DNA from: Symsagittifera roscoffensis
Taxonomy: Eukaryota; Xenacoelomorpha; Acoela; Convolutidae
Reading direction: 5' to 3'
NCBI RefSeq assembly: GCF_963678635.1
Contig: NW_026971074.1
Coordinates: forward strand, 7,501 to 65,664
DNA length: 58,164 nucleotides
In this document: positions 35,564-46,033 of the stretch, in pieces
Layout of the letters: each line of letters begins with the position of its first letter
Position numbering within the stretch: position 1 is the first letter of the stretch
The notes under the pieces: model-generated
What the model saw: only the letters and a program-made list of their open reading frames with translations
Database searches by the model: none
Told to the model about the DNA's origin: nothing
Program-made: the position numbers and the translations under genes

Positions 35564-36835
35564 TTGGTGTGTGTACCGGAGGCTAATTTAAGAATTTGTG
35601 GGTGATGAAAATGATCTTCATCATGTGTGTGTAAAGGTAGGTTATAACAAATTGAGTCTTTTTTTTGGTTGGCAATAACCTTGTGCATTTTTATGAGAAT
35701 TTGCTGTAAACATAATTGGTTTACGTGGTTTTTGATTAAAAAACCATTTTGTATGGTGACATTCCTAAGGTTGTCGTGATTTGTGAATTGTATGCTAAGG
35801 GAAATAGTTTTACATCTGCTGAGCATTCTGTGTATTTTGTATCATTTCCATTTATGACACATCGGAGATTTTCTTGTAGTGAACGGCTCATACCTTCGAC
35901 TAAACCGTTTGTCCAAGGTGCATGAGATGTACGTGGTTTATGTTTGATGTTATATAAGGTGCATAGTGTGATGATTTCATTATTTATGAATTCTGTACCG
36001 TTGTCTGTAACTAAGATTTCAGGTAGTCCGAATTTAGCTATCCAATGTTCATAAAGCACGGTAAGTATAATAAGCATTACAAAGTGGTACTGGGTTGAGT
36101 GCTACATTATGTGTAAATGCGTCAACAATAACCATAATGTAGGAGTTTCCTTCAGAGAATGGTGAAATTGGTCCTTTTGTATTGAATGAAATGCAATGGT
36201 TAAAATATAAACTTTGTCCTTTAAAATCTTGTTTTTGTGCTATTTGTTTTTGATTTGGATAAGGTTTATTTAATTGACATATTATACAATCATTGCATAA
36301 TACTTTTATCCAAATTGGTGCATTTGGGAAATATAAATTTTGTGTAAAGTTTGAGGATGTTTTTTCTGATCCAGAGTGTCCTTTAGTATTTTGTGTATGA
36401 GAGATGTTAAAAGCTATTAATATCATACTTAAAGGAAGACAGGGAACTTTTGAAACGTTTAAATGATATTCTAAAAGATCTGTATTTTCATTAATTGTTG
36501 TGTTATTAAATTTTTGGAAATATCGGAGGTGTGTTTTATTTTTTAAAATTGTGGTATCTGCTTTTACGGGCTTAGTTTTGTAATTGTGCCATGATTTTAG
36601 TTGTCTAATTACTGGGTCGAGATTTTGTATTGTTTTAAAAGTTCAAGTGTAATTTTATCTGTTGGGGAAGAAAAATATTGTCAATTTCTAGTTTTGATAG
36701 GGGAATTGTGTCAAGTGGGTCATGGAGGTCAAAAAATTGATTTATTGTGTATTTTGAATCATTTGTTTGCGGTCCTGATAAATTTATTTTATCGGTTAAA
36801 TTTTCTTTTTCGATTAAGGGAAAAAGGTCTTTTTT
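35564..36835 (-). pseudogene. Integrase zinc and catalytic domains, element B
   Basis: Zinc domain in 36426-36300: GHSGSEK and CNDCIICQLN. Catalytic core: IVDAFTHNVALNP near 36130 (first Asp), VTDNGTEFINNE near 36000 (second Asp), LVEGMSRSLQENLR near 35900 (Glu). All three catalytic residues are visible, but a frameshift between 36077 and 36049 separates the first from the others. The segment between RNase H and integrase (36430-36835) also carries stops. Confidence 0.85.
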
Positions 36836-38566
36836 TTATGCGAATGTTGTTTTATTTTTTTTGTTGAGTGTTTTTTTTATCCATTGTGAGTATGGAATTG
36901 GTTTAAAAGTTGAAGTGCCTAGTAAATCAACTTCAAAGTGATTTTTCTGGCAATCTAAGTAGAGTGGAAAATGCTGTAGATTGTTTATTTGTGATTGATC
37001 AATGTCAGTTTTTACTGCATATTTGCATTCTAGTCTGGGGGATGTTTCATCTTTTGCAAGAAAAAATTTAATATTTTGTGGTATTTCAACTGTAGTTTTT
37101 CTTGTGAGTAATTCAGGTGGCGTATTTTGACTTAATGTATCTGGTAACGCAAGGTTTTTTCCTGCTGTCCAAACTATATGAATGTTTGGAAGTTTCATTA
37201 GAATTAGTTGAAATCTATAAACTATATAATTTGGATTTGACTTTTGTGTAAAGAGAAATATAATTGGTTTGTGATCTGTGAATAGAAGTGTTGGGTGTTT
37301 TGATCCAAGTATCAGAAATTCATATTCTGTAAGTGTATAAATTATAGCTGTACATTTTCTCATTAGAGTTGAGAGTCGTAGCTCTGCTTGAGTGAATAAT
37401 TGTGAATTTGCTGATATAAGGTTCATTTTAATTGTTCCACTATGTGATTGCAGCAATGCTGCGCCGATGCAAAAATTTGAAGCATCGCACATTGCATAGA
37501 ATGGTTGATTTGGATCTGGAATTGTATTTGAAATTTGTTCAGTTAAAAGTTTTTTAATTTCTTCAAATCGTGGTTGATGTTCAGTGGTCCATTCAAAATT
37601 ATTTTGTTGTCTGAGGATATTATAGAAGGGTCTTAAGTATAATTGCATTTTGTAAACATATTTACTTAAGAAATTTAACATTTCAAGGAATTCTTGGATT
37701 TTCTTTTTATTTATAGGTGGCCGAAGTTTTTGAATGGCATCAATGCGTGATTTTAATGGAGTGATAGTTGCTCGTTGTATATTATGTCCTAAAAATTTAA
37801 GAAGTGTTAGAAAGAAGTGTGATTTATTGGGAGCTGCCTTTAGATTTTCGTTCTGAAGTATTTTATGATACTGTTCTAAAACTCTAAACATTTCTTCTTT
37901 AGTTTGTGATTGCATGAAAACATCATCTAAGTATGTGATTGCATTTTTCTTGAGTATGAGTGGTCTAAAAATTTTACTCATAAAAGCTGAAAAAGCTGCT
38001 GGTCCTATGGATAGTCCATAGAATAAGCGATTGAATTCATATTGTTGACTTCCAATAACAAATTGTGTTAAACTTCGTGATTGTTCATCTAGTGGCGTTT
38101 GATTATAAGCACTATTCATATCTGCGGTTGTGAAATATTGACAAGTTATCTTTGTTTTGATAACTTGTATGGGTTCAATGGGCCAATTGCATTTTGATTC
38201 GTCAATTAGTGAATTGAGGTATCTAGCGTCTAAAAGTATTTTTAGTGATTAGCCTTTTGCTAGAATGATAACAGGGTTGATAAAGGTGTTAACTTTTGGT
38301 TGTTCTTCCTTATTTACTGGTGAGATAATTTCGTATTGTTCTAAGATGTCAAGTAATCTGTTTACCTTGTCATGTAAGGGAATTGGTACTTTACTGGCTC
38401 TTTGTTTTTTGAAAACTGCGTCGGGTTTTAACGGGAGGTGTAGTGATGAACTAATTTTTCCAACGTCAAATTTTGATGTTGCGTAGACTGTTGAGTATTT
38501 TAACAGTTGTTTTGCTAATTTATCAAATTCAATTTGTGTAATTTGTGAATGCTCAAAATTAAACAT
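36836..38566 (-). pseudogene. pol: Reverse transcriptase and RNase H, element B (largely open)
   Basis: The longest pol frame is 38119-36836 (427 codons). RT motifs: TTADMNSAYNQ just upstream, FYGLSIGPAAFSAFMSKIF, ITYLDDVFMQSQ (catalytic YLDD), FLGHNIQ. RNase H: MCDASNFCIGAALLQSH, the AELRLSTLMR segment, LFTDHKPIIF. The upstream frame 38566-38249 (VYATSKFDVG to NPVIILAKG) ends at a stop where A and D have Glu (AKGESLK). Motif set and order are those of Ty3/Gypsy. The polymerase is interrupted only by this stop and nearby changes, so B died recently. Confidence 0.9.
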
Positions 38567-39294
38567 TGTTAAAAATTTTTGTTGTTCTTTTATGTAATTT
38601 GTTATATTGAATGTTGGTTTAAAATATGGTGTTTTTGTGAAGTAATCTGTGTTTCTTTTTTCATTACTTATTATATTATTTATGGATAATTCTTCGTCAA
38701 GAATTGTTGATTGGCAAATATCTAATATTTGGAGTATATTTTTAACGCGGTAGGCTACTTCATTTATAGGTGAAATTGTAGCGTTTGTTTCACAATATCC
38801 TAAAAGTCATAAGGGTAATGTTACTTGATATGGTGTATTATTATACACGTGTAATGAAATGATGTCGGAATTCGTGTTTTTCGAATATTTTATGGATGAG
38901 ATCGCAATTTTGAAAAATTTGTGATTAGGTTTAAATTCGAAGTCTGACATAAAAAATTGTTGTTTATTTTGACTTTTATTATACTGGTGAACTTGTTTTA
39001 TCGAAAAATTATATATATACATTTCCTGATAGTGGTTTCAGGTGTTTCCGTTGTTGATTGTAAATGGGGTAAAATTTTGAAAAAAAATGGTGGTTGTTTG
39101 TTCAATCTTTGGAAGAATGGTAGGGCTGTACTTTTTGTTTTTGTGTATTTATCTTTGATATGGATCTTACTATTTAAGATGTTTATTGTTGGTACATATT
39201 TAGATATAAATGGTATGCCAATGATATTGTGTTTAATATCAGTAATATGAAATATTTGTTTAAATGGTTTGTTTAAAATTTTGTTTTGTTCCAT
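38567..39294 (-). pseudogene. Spacer domain between protease and RT, element B
   Basis: About 240-300 residues not found between PR and RT in typical Gypsy elements. It contains HITDIKHNIIGIPFISKY, INKQPPF-like and FEFKPNHKF motifs, then PLGLLGYCETNATISPT-like sequence and HSQITQ. The same domain is found in D (twice) and in shortened form in A. B has a frame change near 38998 (in a TATATATA run) and a TGA replacing Gly near 38808. The early part resembles the end of a retropepsin fold (IIG.PFI.KY). The rest is unknown. Confidence 0.6.
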
Positions 39295-39318
39295 TGTTCT
39301 CGTGGGGAGAAGAAATAA

Positions 39319-39830
39319 TTAGATTTTTCCATAATTTACTAATGTTGATCCTTGTGCTGTTGCTAATTTACTAGATGTTTCAAGAGGTGTTAATTTTGGA
39401 TGTAAAGTTTTGATTTCATTCCATGTGGGAATATTAATTATATTTGATTCTGCTCCTGAGTCAATTAAAAAATCAATTTCAAGATCTGGTGGTTGAAATT
39501 TTTTGTTTCTTGGGCTTTCTAACAGAAATGGAATTGTCCAAATTTTTTCTCTTGGTTGTTTTTTTTGTATATTTTGTTTGAGCATTGTGTTTCGTTTTTT
39601 TTATCGGGTTTAATTACCGTGTTAATTCCGTTTACTTCTTGTGTAGTTTGTGTAGTATCAATGGGTCTAATATAGTAATTGTGAAGGAGTTCCAATTGAT
39701 TTTCATATATATGTGAAGTAAAAGGTTGTTCAAATATGATAGTTTCATAGTCGTTTTCGACTGTTATAATATTTACAGAGATGGTATTATCTGTATCACT
39801 TTCTGTATCTGACGATTCACAATTTATATG
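39319..39830 (-). pseudogene. Retropepsin-type protease and acidic N-terminal pol segment, element B
   Basis: 39585-39319 contains DFLIDSGAESNIINIPTW with the DSGA active site and ends at a stop where D has Gln (KIQLF). The preceding stretch 39830-39600 reads LQLNHINCESSDTESDTDN, an acidic segment conserved in A and D. It lies in a different frame from the protease, and D shows the same frame offset at the same place. Confidence 0.75.
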
Positions 39831-39832
39831 AT

Positions 39833-42800
39833 TTAGTTGTAGTTCGTTACTTCCTGTGTCATCAAAACCTGGGGAGTCTGAAGTTGTTTGTTCATTTGTC
39901 TGGACTTGAATAATGTATCTTTGATATTTTGGTGTGTTATTCTGTATCGATGTTTAGAATCAGGATAACGGTTATTATTCCTTTGTGGTGACTGGGAATA
40001 ATTTCTGTATCGATTATTGTAACTTGAGCTTCCATTTTGTGAATTATTTCGTGATCTGTTTTGATAATTATCGTTTGATCTGTGATAGTTTGATCTACTA
40101 TATGAATTATTCCTTGATCGATTGTTTGAATAACTTCTATTTCTTTTATGTGAATAGTTTCTATTTCTGTTGTATGATGACTTTCGTGATTGATTATTGG
40201 AATAGTGTCTATTCCTTGGGTTTGATTGGGAACTGGATCCAGAAACAAATTCTGTTGTATTGTATTTCGATCGTGAATAGTTATTTTGGTTATTTTGGCT
40301 ATTCGATCGATTATATCTATTTTGTGAGAAATTTCGTGAATTTATTTGTTCTGGTGATCTACCTCTATATCTAGAATCATATGGTGATTGGTTTCTTGAG
40401 TAATTTGAATTATTTGGAAGTTGTTTGGGTGATCTACCTCTATAACTTGAGTTATATGGTGATTGATTCCTTGTGTAATTTGAGTTGCTCGGAAGTGTTT
40501 TTCCTGAACTCTTATTACTATATATATTTTTGTTTGGTAGATTTTGGTCTTTTTTCATGTATTGATAGAATGATTTATTCGGTTCTTTGTACTTTTGAGG
40601 TTTATTCTGGTTGTCTTGTTGTTTTTGTCTACATTCGGAAATACTCTGTCCGTATCGTCGATAATAATTACACCATTTTTTGAAGGATGGTTTGCCTTTA
40701 AAGTTTGGATGTTTTTCGTAGATATTTAGTATTTCAGTGATTTTTTCAATCAAGTATGTGTCTGATTCTTGTATGTTATTTATATGTGTAGTATTTGTTT
40801 CAATTCGATTAACATATTGTAGTTTTAGATGTTCTGTTTCTTCGAGTTTCATTGTGATTTCTGCTTGTTCTAGTTTATTTACTAATTTTCGAAAATCCAA
40901 ATCTGGTTGTCGAATTGAGGAAGGATGAGATGCTCTCTTTTTTAGAGCTATTTTCCTTAATTGATGTGTTAAGGTCATCATTAAACTTTCTGTCATTTTT
41001 GTGTTTTTGTAATCATGTGTATTAATTGAATATGCTTTTCGAACTGGGGTTTCGATTCGTACTGCTAATTGTTTAATTGTTTCATTTGGTAATCTGTGGA
41101 TTTCGTTGCATAAAACTCTTTGATGTTGTTTGTTTCTTTCAGAATCAAACACTTTTGAAAATTCTTGTGTGAATCTTTTCCAGTCTGATTTTATTTCTAT
41201 GGGTAATACTGAAAACCATTCTTGAGCTGCGCCATCTAGGGTTGTTTGTATTAATGCTGTGCGTCTATGTATCCAATTTTGATGTAGTGGCGTATTAATT
41301 GGTTCGGGTCCTATATTTAAAATTAAATTTGCTGTTACTGCATTTAGATAATCTTCTACAGAATATTCAGGGTCTGTTCCTGTGAATACCATTAATGGTT
41401 TATTCGATGTTATTGATGATCCACCCATGAGGTATGGATTCATAGTCATCTGTAGTAATTCTGCGGCATTTGGCTTTTGTGAAAAATTTGAAAGATGATT
41501 TTTTGTGATTTCATGTTGCTGAAGGTAATAGGGAAGCGGTATTTCATTTTGCATTTGTGTTGGTTGATAAGAAATCATTAACATTGGGTTTTGTGGTTGT
41601 ATTGGTTGAAAAGATTGTGTGTTAAATGGGTTTTGTATATGCATTTGTTGTGGATTTTGTATATCTGTTGGGTTTTGTGGGTAAATTTTCATATTTTGAG
41701 ATAGTTGAGATTGTCGCGGTCTCTGTGTGCGATATTCTTTAGAATATGGTGCAAAAATATCTGGTTGGTGATAATCATCTTCATCAGATGATAATAGTTT
41801 GTATTATATGGTGTATGTTGTTTATTTTTATTTTGTTGAAAGAATGGGTAATTTTCACTATAATCCTGTGTAGGTTGTGAATTATCTGGAAAACTTACTG
41901 AATTGGTCGATGTTTTTGGAAGATTCCAATAATGTGAACATACGTGATTTAAATTTTGTGTATTTTTTCGGGGAGGTTGGTTTGTTCTTGGTTTGTGAAC
42001 ATAATTATAATTGTGTTCTGCAAAAGTGTTTCTTGTGAACGGTTTTCGTGTTTTTGACGATATTGTCATTGGTCTATACGTTTGATAGTCCATATGTGAA
42101 TATTTTGGAGCAACCGAAGGTTTTACGGCTGATTGTAAGGTTACCTGTGTTAGTGATGTTTTTGTATTCCTTGGTGTTGTCAGATTAGGGTGTATTGGTG
42201 AAATACTCTGTTGTGTAGTTGTTGCTGTTGTTTGGACGATTTCTTCATTTATGAAGTGTGATGGTGTTTGAATATCTTGTTGTGTAAGATTTCTGGTTCT
42301 ATTGAGGTTTTCATTATGTATGACTGTTGAATTTAAACTGTTATTTCGTGTATCAGGTAAAAATTTATTATAATTCAATGGTGTTGCATCAATGGTTAAT
42401 GGTACTACTTTTACATAATCTCTGTGAAAAGATATTGTACTTTTTGCTTGACTCGAGATAGCTTGTGGGATATTTAGAAATGCTGGATGAGACCAGTCAG
42501 GGTCCCAAACGTAATCTGATTGTTCTGAAAGAACAGTGGCGTCATTGGTATTTTGAGGTCTGAAATTTTTTCTTGCTTGTGAAATTAAATCTAAATTGTG
42601 GGTGAAATAATCAATAATAAACCATGCTAAAATCTTTTGTGAATCATGTTTAGTGTTTTGTGAAACATCTTCATTAGTGAAAATTTCGCGAATTATATGT
42701 AGAAATGTTGAAAATACTGTGATTTCATCTCGTACTTTTGTATGTTTGGATGTTTCGGTTGGTGATATACTTTGAACTTCTGTTTTTTCTAATATAGATA

Positions 42801-43212
42801 TATAACTATATATTACTGCAAAAACTTCGTTAGTGAATATGGAGTTTGCTCTTTGTGAATTATGATATTGTATGCTTTTGATATATTCTATGAATGCTTT
42901 TGAAAATTCTAATTCAATATCGTCTGTTTGAATTACATATGTACGATGGGCTGTATTTGGTGTACTGAATTCTATGGTGTAGATTCCATATTGTTGTGTT
43001 AGATTACATATGTCTTTCAAATAATGTTCAATAATTTGTCTTTTGATTTTTACATCTGGAAATTCTGCTTTGCATGGGCTGATTCCTGGTTCAAACAAAT
43101 TTACGAGTAGGTTCTTACAAAATCGTGTTTGTCCTCTATCATCGAGTCAATCTATAAGGAAGGGAAAAACTGCTTCTTCATCTGGACTTTCGTCACTTTG
43201 AGTGTGGCTCAT
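39833..43212 (-). pseudogene. gag: gag, element B (one stop, one frameshift)
   Basis: Starts at ATG 43212, which overlaps the end of ORF1. A TGA interrupts at 43149-43147, and a single-base frame change lies near 41790. The 1400-bp frame 43098-41689 is the N-terminal part. The 619-codon frame 41692-39833 contains the Retrotrans_gag-type capsid domain (PEYSVEDYLNAVTANLILNI; GAAQEWFSVLPIEIKSDW; about 41440-40880). A zinc knuckle near 40680-40625 reads KWCNYYRRYGQSISECRQ, with its second Cys now Tyr and its His now Gln. A Ser/Arg/Asn/Tyr-rich tail has SRN, RGRSP and NRSxSN repeats. About 1100 residues in total, long for a gag. Confidence 0.85.
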
Positions 43213-43654
43213 TTTTTCGTTTGATGACTGTTAATATATAACTATCAATGTGTCTAATTGGTTGATTCCAATTATACAGGTGTACTGGTTTGTGTTTGTA
43301 TTGCTTTTTTATTCTTCTTTTTCCTCTTTTTGATGAATTTGAAGTTGTTTCTGAGTCGGAAAAATATAATTGATCATGGATGGGACAATTATTATCTATT
43401 GATTCTTTTAATTTGTATAGTTCGTCTAAATTGTTGGCTTCTGATTCAGAAAATGCGTTTCTACTTTTTGAAAATCTTTTTCGTGTGATTTGTCTTTGTT
43501 TGTTTATAATTTTTCTTTCAATTGTTTGTCGTTTTGTTCTAATGTATCCAACTGTTTGTGTATGAGGAGTGATTACAAGATCGTATTTTTGGTTATCTAT
43601 TTCACAATTGTGTAAAACGATTGTTTGTTTATTTCCTAAATTTTTGAATGACAT
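43193..43654 (-). CDS. ORF1, basic protein upstream of gag, element B (intact, 153 aa)
   Basis: Intact from MSFKNLGNKQT to its stop, and the only undamaged frame of B besides the leader ORF. Lys/Arg-rich throughout, with KRQTIERKIINKQRQITRKR in the N-terminal half, an acidic LYFSDSETTS patch, and LYNWNQPIRH near the C-terminus. No signal peptide, membrane segment or known domain. Homologues: A 5050-5490, C 47077-47530 and the truncated D copy at the window end. The last codons overlap the gag start by 20 nt in another frame, suggesting coupled translation or a separate mRNA. A nucleic-acid-binding or regulatory role is plausible from the charge alone. Confidence 0.65.
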   Translation of the reverse strand: MSFKNLGNKQTIVLHNCEIDNQKYDLVITPHTQTVGYIRTKRQTIERKIINKQRQITRKRFSKSRNAFSESEANNLDELYKLKESIDNNCPIHDQLYFSDSETTSNSSKRGKRRIKKQYKHKPVHLYNWNQPIRHIDSYILTVIKRKNEPHSK

Positions 43655-43736
43655 AAGGTTTAGGATGAGGGATGCAAGAAGTTGTTAGTTATTTCTATTT
43701 CCTTAGACTGTTAGTCCTTACGATTTTTTGGTTAGC

Positions 43737-43883
43737 TTAACCTGGGTCTTTTTGTTCAGGGTTGGAGAGAAAAGTGTTTCTACTTAGTCGTATATCGTCT
43801 CTTGTCCGAGGTCTTCTTCCAATTCCGGGTAGTTCTAGTATCGTTCGGAATATCGGCTCTGATCTATTGAGTCGTAGAGACAT
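43737..43883 (-). CDS. Short leader ORF (48 codons), element B
   Basis: Begins MSLRLNRSEPIFRTILELPG and continues with an Arg-rich stretch to its stop. Homologous to A 3879-4037 and C 45912. In B it is followed almost directly by ORF1, because the ~900-bp leader segment with stem-loops present in A and C is absent. The sequence around its end (cccag|gttaag) resembles a splice donor, so a first-exon role is possible. Confidence 0.45.
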   Translation of the reverse strand: MSLRLNRSEPIFRTILELPGIGRRPRTRDDIRLSRNTFLSNPEQKDPG

Positions 43884-43974
43884 TCCAATTACAGTATTAT
43901 CGTTTAACACTTTTTGAAAATGTTTTGTCTAAATTCTAATCTATATTTGGTTAATTCTAAGCTATTAAGGTCTT

Positions 43975-43997
43975 ATTCGAGACTTATGGTCGCACCA
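43975..43997 (-). other. Primer binding site (element B)
   Basis: Two bases inside the 5' LTR, TGGTGCGACCATAAGTC on the minus strand, equivalent to 3761 in A and 45794 in C. The cognate tRNA was not identified. Confidence 0.82.
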
Positions 43998-43999
43998 GA

Positions 44000-44409
44000 T
44001 GAGTTATAACCGAAGTTGTTAACTCATAGAGTAATTTCGGATAGGGTACACCGTCTGCTCGTTACGCTATCTTATTTTCGGCCGGATAGATTCGTGCCAC
44101 TTCTTAGTCTAATACCGATCCTAATCTTACTCTTATATCTACTAGTCTCAGGGTGTTTAACTAGTCTCTGCTAGGCTCAATAGATCTAGAGTATACTGGC
44201 TTATTGCAACTGCTGAAGTTCTCTTGGAGAGGCAACTAATTTCTAAGTTAAATTCAAATCTCTCTGGTGCTGAAATTACAAGTAATTTCAGCACTTACAA
44301 ATAAGTGGGTTGTTAGTTAGATGGATTATGATTGGTTAATATTAAATTTTTTACAGTGGTAAAATATCCAATTTATCCAATTATAAAATGTAGTTTAGAT
44401 CAGGTTCCA
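44000..44409 (-). repeat. 5' LTR of element B (410 bp)
   Basis: TG at 44409 (minus strand) and CA at 44000. The palindrome GTGCTGAAATTAC-AA-GTAATTTCAGCAC is at 44267-44294 and the CCAAT box at 44331-44335 (attgg on plus). Aligned to the 3' LTR it shows 8 substitutions in about 393 compared positions plus one 16-bp net indel. Confidence 0.95.
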
Positions 44410-44413
44410 TCAT
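44410..44413. repeat. Target site duplication TCAT (right copy)
   Basis: Directly follows the LTR end at 44409 and equals 25609-25612. Confidence 0.7.
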
Positions 44414-45412
44414 GCTTGATAAGCTAAAAATTTCAATTTAATTTCTTATATCTGTCGGTTGGTGAAAACAAAAACTTATTTGTGGTTTTGATTCTGTTGT
44501 TGGAAGCAAAAATACAATATTTCTGCTCTAGTTTGTTTCTGTTTCCCGCGAAAAACAATTTGTTTTTTGATAAAGACTTCTTTCCATTCAAAATTTAGTT
44601 AAATAACTTTGGTTCGTCTCGAGAAAACGTACTAAAATGTGAAAATCCAAATCTATATGTTTTGCTTTCAGGTGAAAAGTAATTGTTTTCAAATGTTTTC
44701 GAGCTTTGTTGGTCGCATCAGATGAAATAAGTCCAATTGATGAGTTTTTCTTAGAGAAATTGAAGTGTTCCTCAAGTTTTTTTTCGGGCGGATATGATCA
44801 TGCTTAACTCCTTAACCAAAGAGGGAACGTTAGCTTCAATTTTATTTTCCGCAGACAGTCCGCACCGAAGTTTCTCGGATAAAAATAGATTATATTGAGA
44901 AAATGTTGCCGAAAATATTGCCATTATAATCGATTATGTGTAACCAATTTAAGCAACATTTTTTATTATAATAGAAAGAAAATAGATTATTTTCATCAAG
45001 AATAAATTGCCTTGTAATTCCACTAAAAAGTATTTTTATCTCCACATAATCTCAATAAAGTCTATTTTTTTTTTTGCCCTGAAATTGCGTTCGCCTCGAT
45101 TGCGTTCGCCATAAAAATGCAATAAAATCTATTGTTTTTGCCATAAAATTGCAATAAAATCTATTGTTTCCTCCACAAAATTGCCATAAAATCGCAACAA
45201 AAACTATTGCTATCGCCATAAAATTGCAATAAAGCCGATTATGTTGTCAACAAATTTGATTTTTCTCTTCTTAAAAGCATGCTATTTGAAAACTCAAAGC
45301 AAAAGTTGAGTTCAAACCAAACGATACAAATCATGAAAATCATCTTTGATTTTGTTTCACTTTTTCTTGAACATATTTTTCGATATTTGAGTAAAGAAAT
45401 TATCTATGGTTT
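44414..45412. other. Unassigned DNA between elements B and C
   Basis: No recognisable gene. 44900-45250 is dominated by degenerate repeats of aaaattgcaataaaatctattg; the rest is AT-rich with no clear structure. Confidence 0.6.
45080..45245. repeat. Degenerate tandem repeat, unit about 33-38 bp
   Basis: Four to five imperfect copies of a unit containing gccataaaattgcaataaaa and ctattg, for example near 45108, 45152 and 45214. It is too diverged for a simple satellite. Confidence 0.75.
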
Positions 45413-45791
45413 TGGAACCAGATCTAAACTAGTATTTATCATTGGTTATTATTATGATATTTTATCTCTATAAAATATTAAATACTAGCCAATCTTATTC
45501 CATCAAACTAACAACCTATTTATTTGTAAAGTGTTGAAACTACTTGTAGTTTCAACACCCGAAGAATTTGAAATAAACTTAGAATACAGTTTTTCCCATT
45601 CTGGAACTAACACGGGTAAACCGGTGTACACTAGATCTATTGAGACTAGGAGATGTAAGAGTAAGATTAAGATCGGTATTAGACTAAGAAGTTGCACGAA
45701 TCTATCCGGCTGAAAATAAGATAGCGCGATGAGCAGACGGTGTACCTTATCTGAAATTATTCTATGAGTATAGTACATAGTATATAACTCA
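45413..45791 (+). repeat. 5' LTR of element C (379 bp)
   Basis: TGGAACC to AACTCA, followed by TC and the PBS. CCAAT at 45489-45493, palindrome GTGTTGAAACTAC-TT-GTAGTTTCAACAC at 45531-45558, AATAAA at 45572-45577. Clearly diverged from the B LTRs, so it belongs to another subfamily, closer to A. Confidence 0.92.
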
Positions 45792-45793
45792 TC

Positions 45794-45816
45794 TGGTGCG
45801 ACCAAAAGTCTCGAAC
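45794..45816 (+). other. Primer binding site (element C)
   Basis: TGGTGCGACCAAAAGTC and onward, two bases after the LTR, as in A and B. Confidence 0.82.
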
Positions 45817-45911
45817 AGACCTTAACTAATCTAGAATTAGACAAAAATTAGATTAGAATTAGACAAATCCAACATATCATAAAAATGTTATATGATAAAA
45901 ACTTAATAGAT

Positions 45912-46033
45912 ATGTCTCTACGTTTCAATAGATCAGATCCAATATTCCGAACATTACGAGAACTACCCGCCCGGTATTGGAAGAAGACGTCAAACAAGAA
46001 ATGACATACGACGAGGAAGAAATCTACTAATCG
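45912..46033 (+). pseudogene. Short leader ORF, element C (frameshifted)
   Basis: Begins MSLRFNRSDPIFRTLRELP like A and B. A 4-base insertion (cccg) then shifts the frame and it stops after 30 codons. Downstream bases still align to B for about 40 nt. Confidence 0.5.

Larger units (their letters stand above)
25613..44409 (-). mobile_element. Element B: structurally complete 18.8 kb Ty3/Gypsy-type env-containing retroelement
   Basis: Flanked by LTRs starting TG and ending CA and by TCAT target duplications. Reading from high to low coordinates: LTR, PBS, leader ORF, ORF1, gag, protease, spacer, RT, RNase H, integrase, env, further 3' ORFs, LTR. It is the best preserved member but coding-dead: TGA in gag (43149), a gag frameshift near 41790, stops after protease (about 39320), in the spacer (about 38808) and before RT (about 38250), a 633-bp insertion in integrase, and a frame-breaking 100-bp duplication in env. 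At 18.8 kb it is unusually long for an LTR element. Confidence 0.95.

Noticed and set aside
39985-40374. 129-codon plus-strand frame and a 103-codon minus-strand alternative frame (40248-39937)
   Set aside because: Both are shadows of the repetitive Ser/Arg/Asn-rich gag tail, which keeps other frames open by its composition.
43750-43890. Loss of the leader segment in B as a clean spliced intron
   Set aside because: No GT..AG pair lines up with the junction when compared with C; a deletion is simpler.
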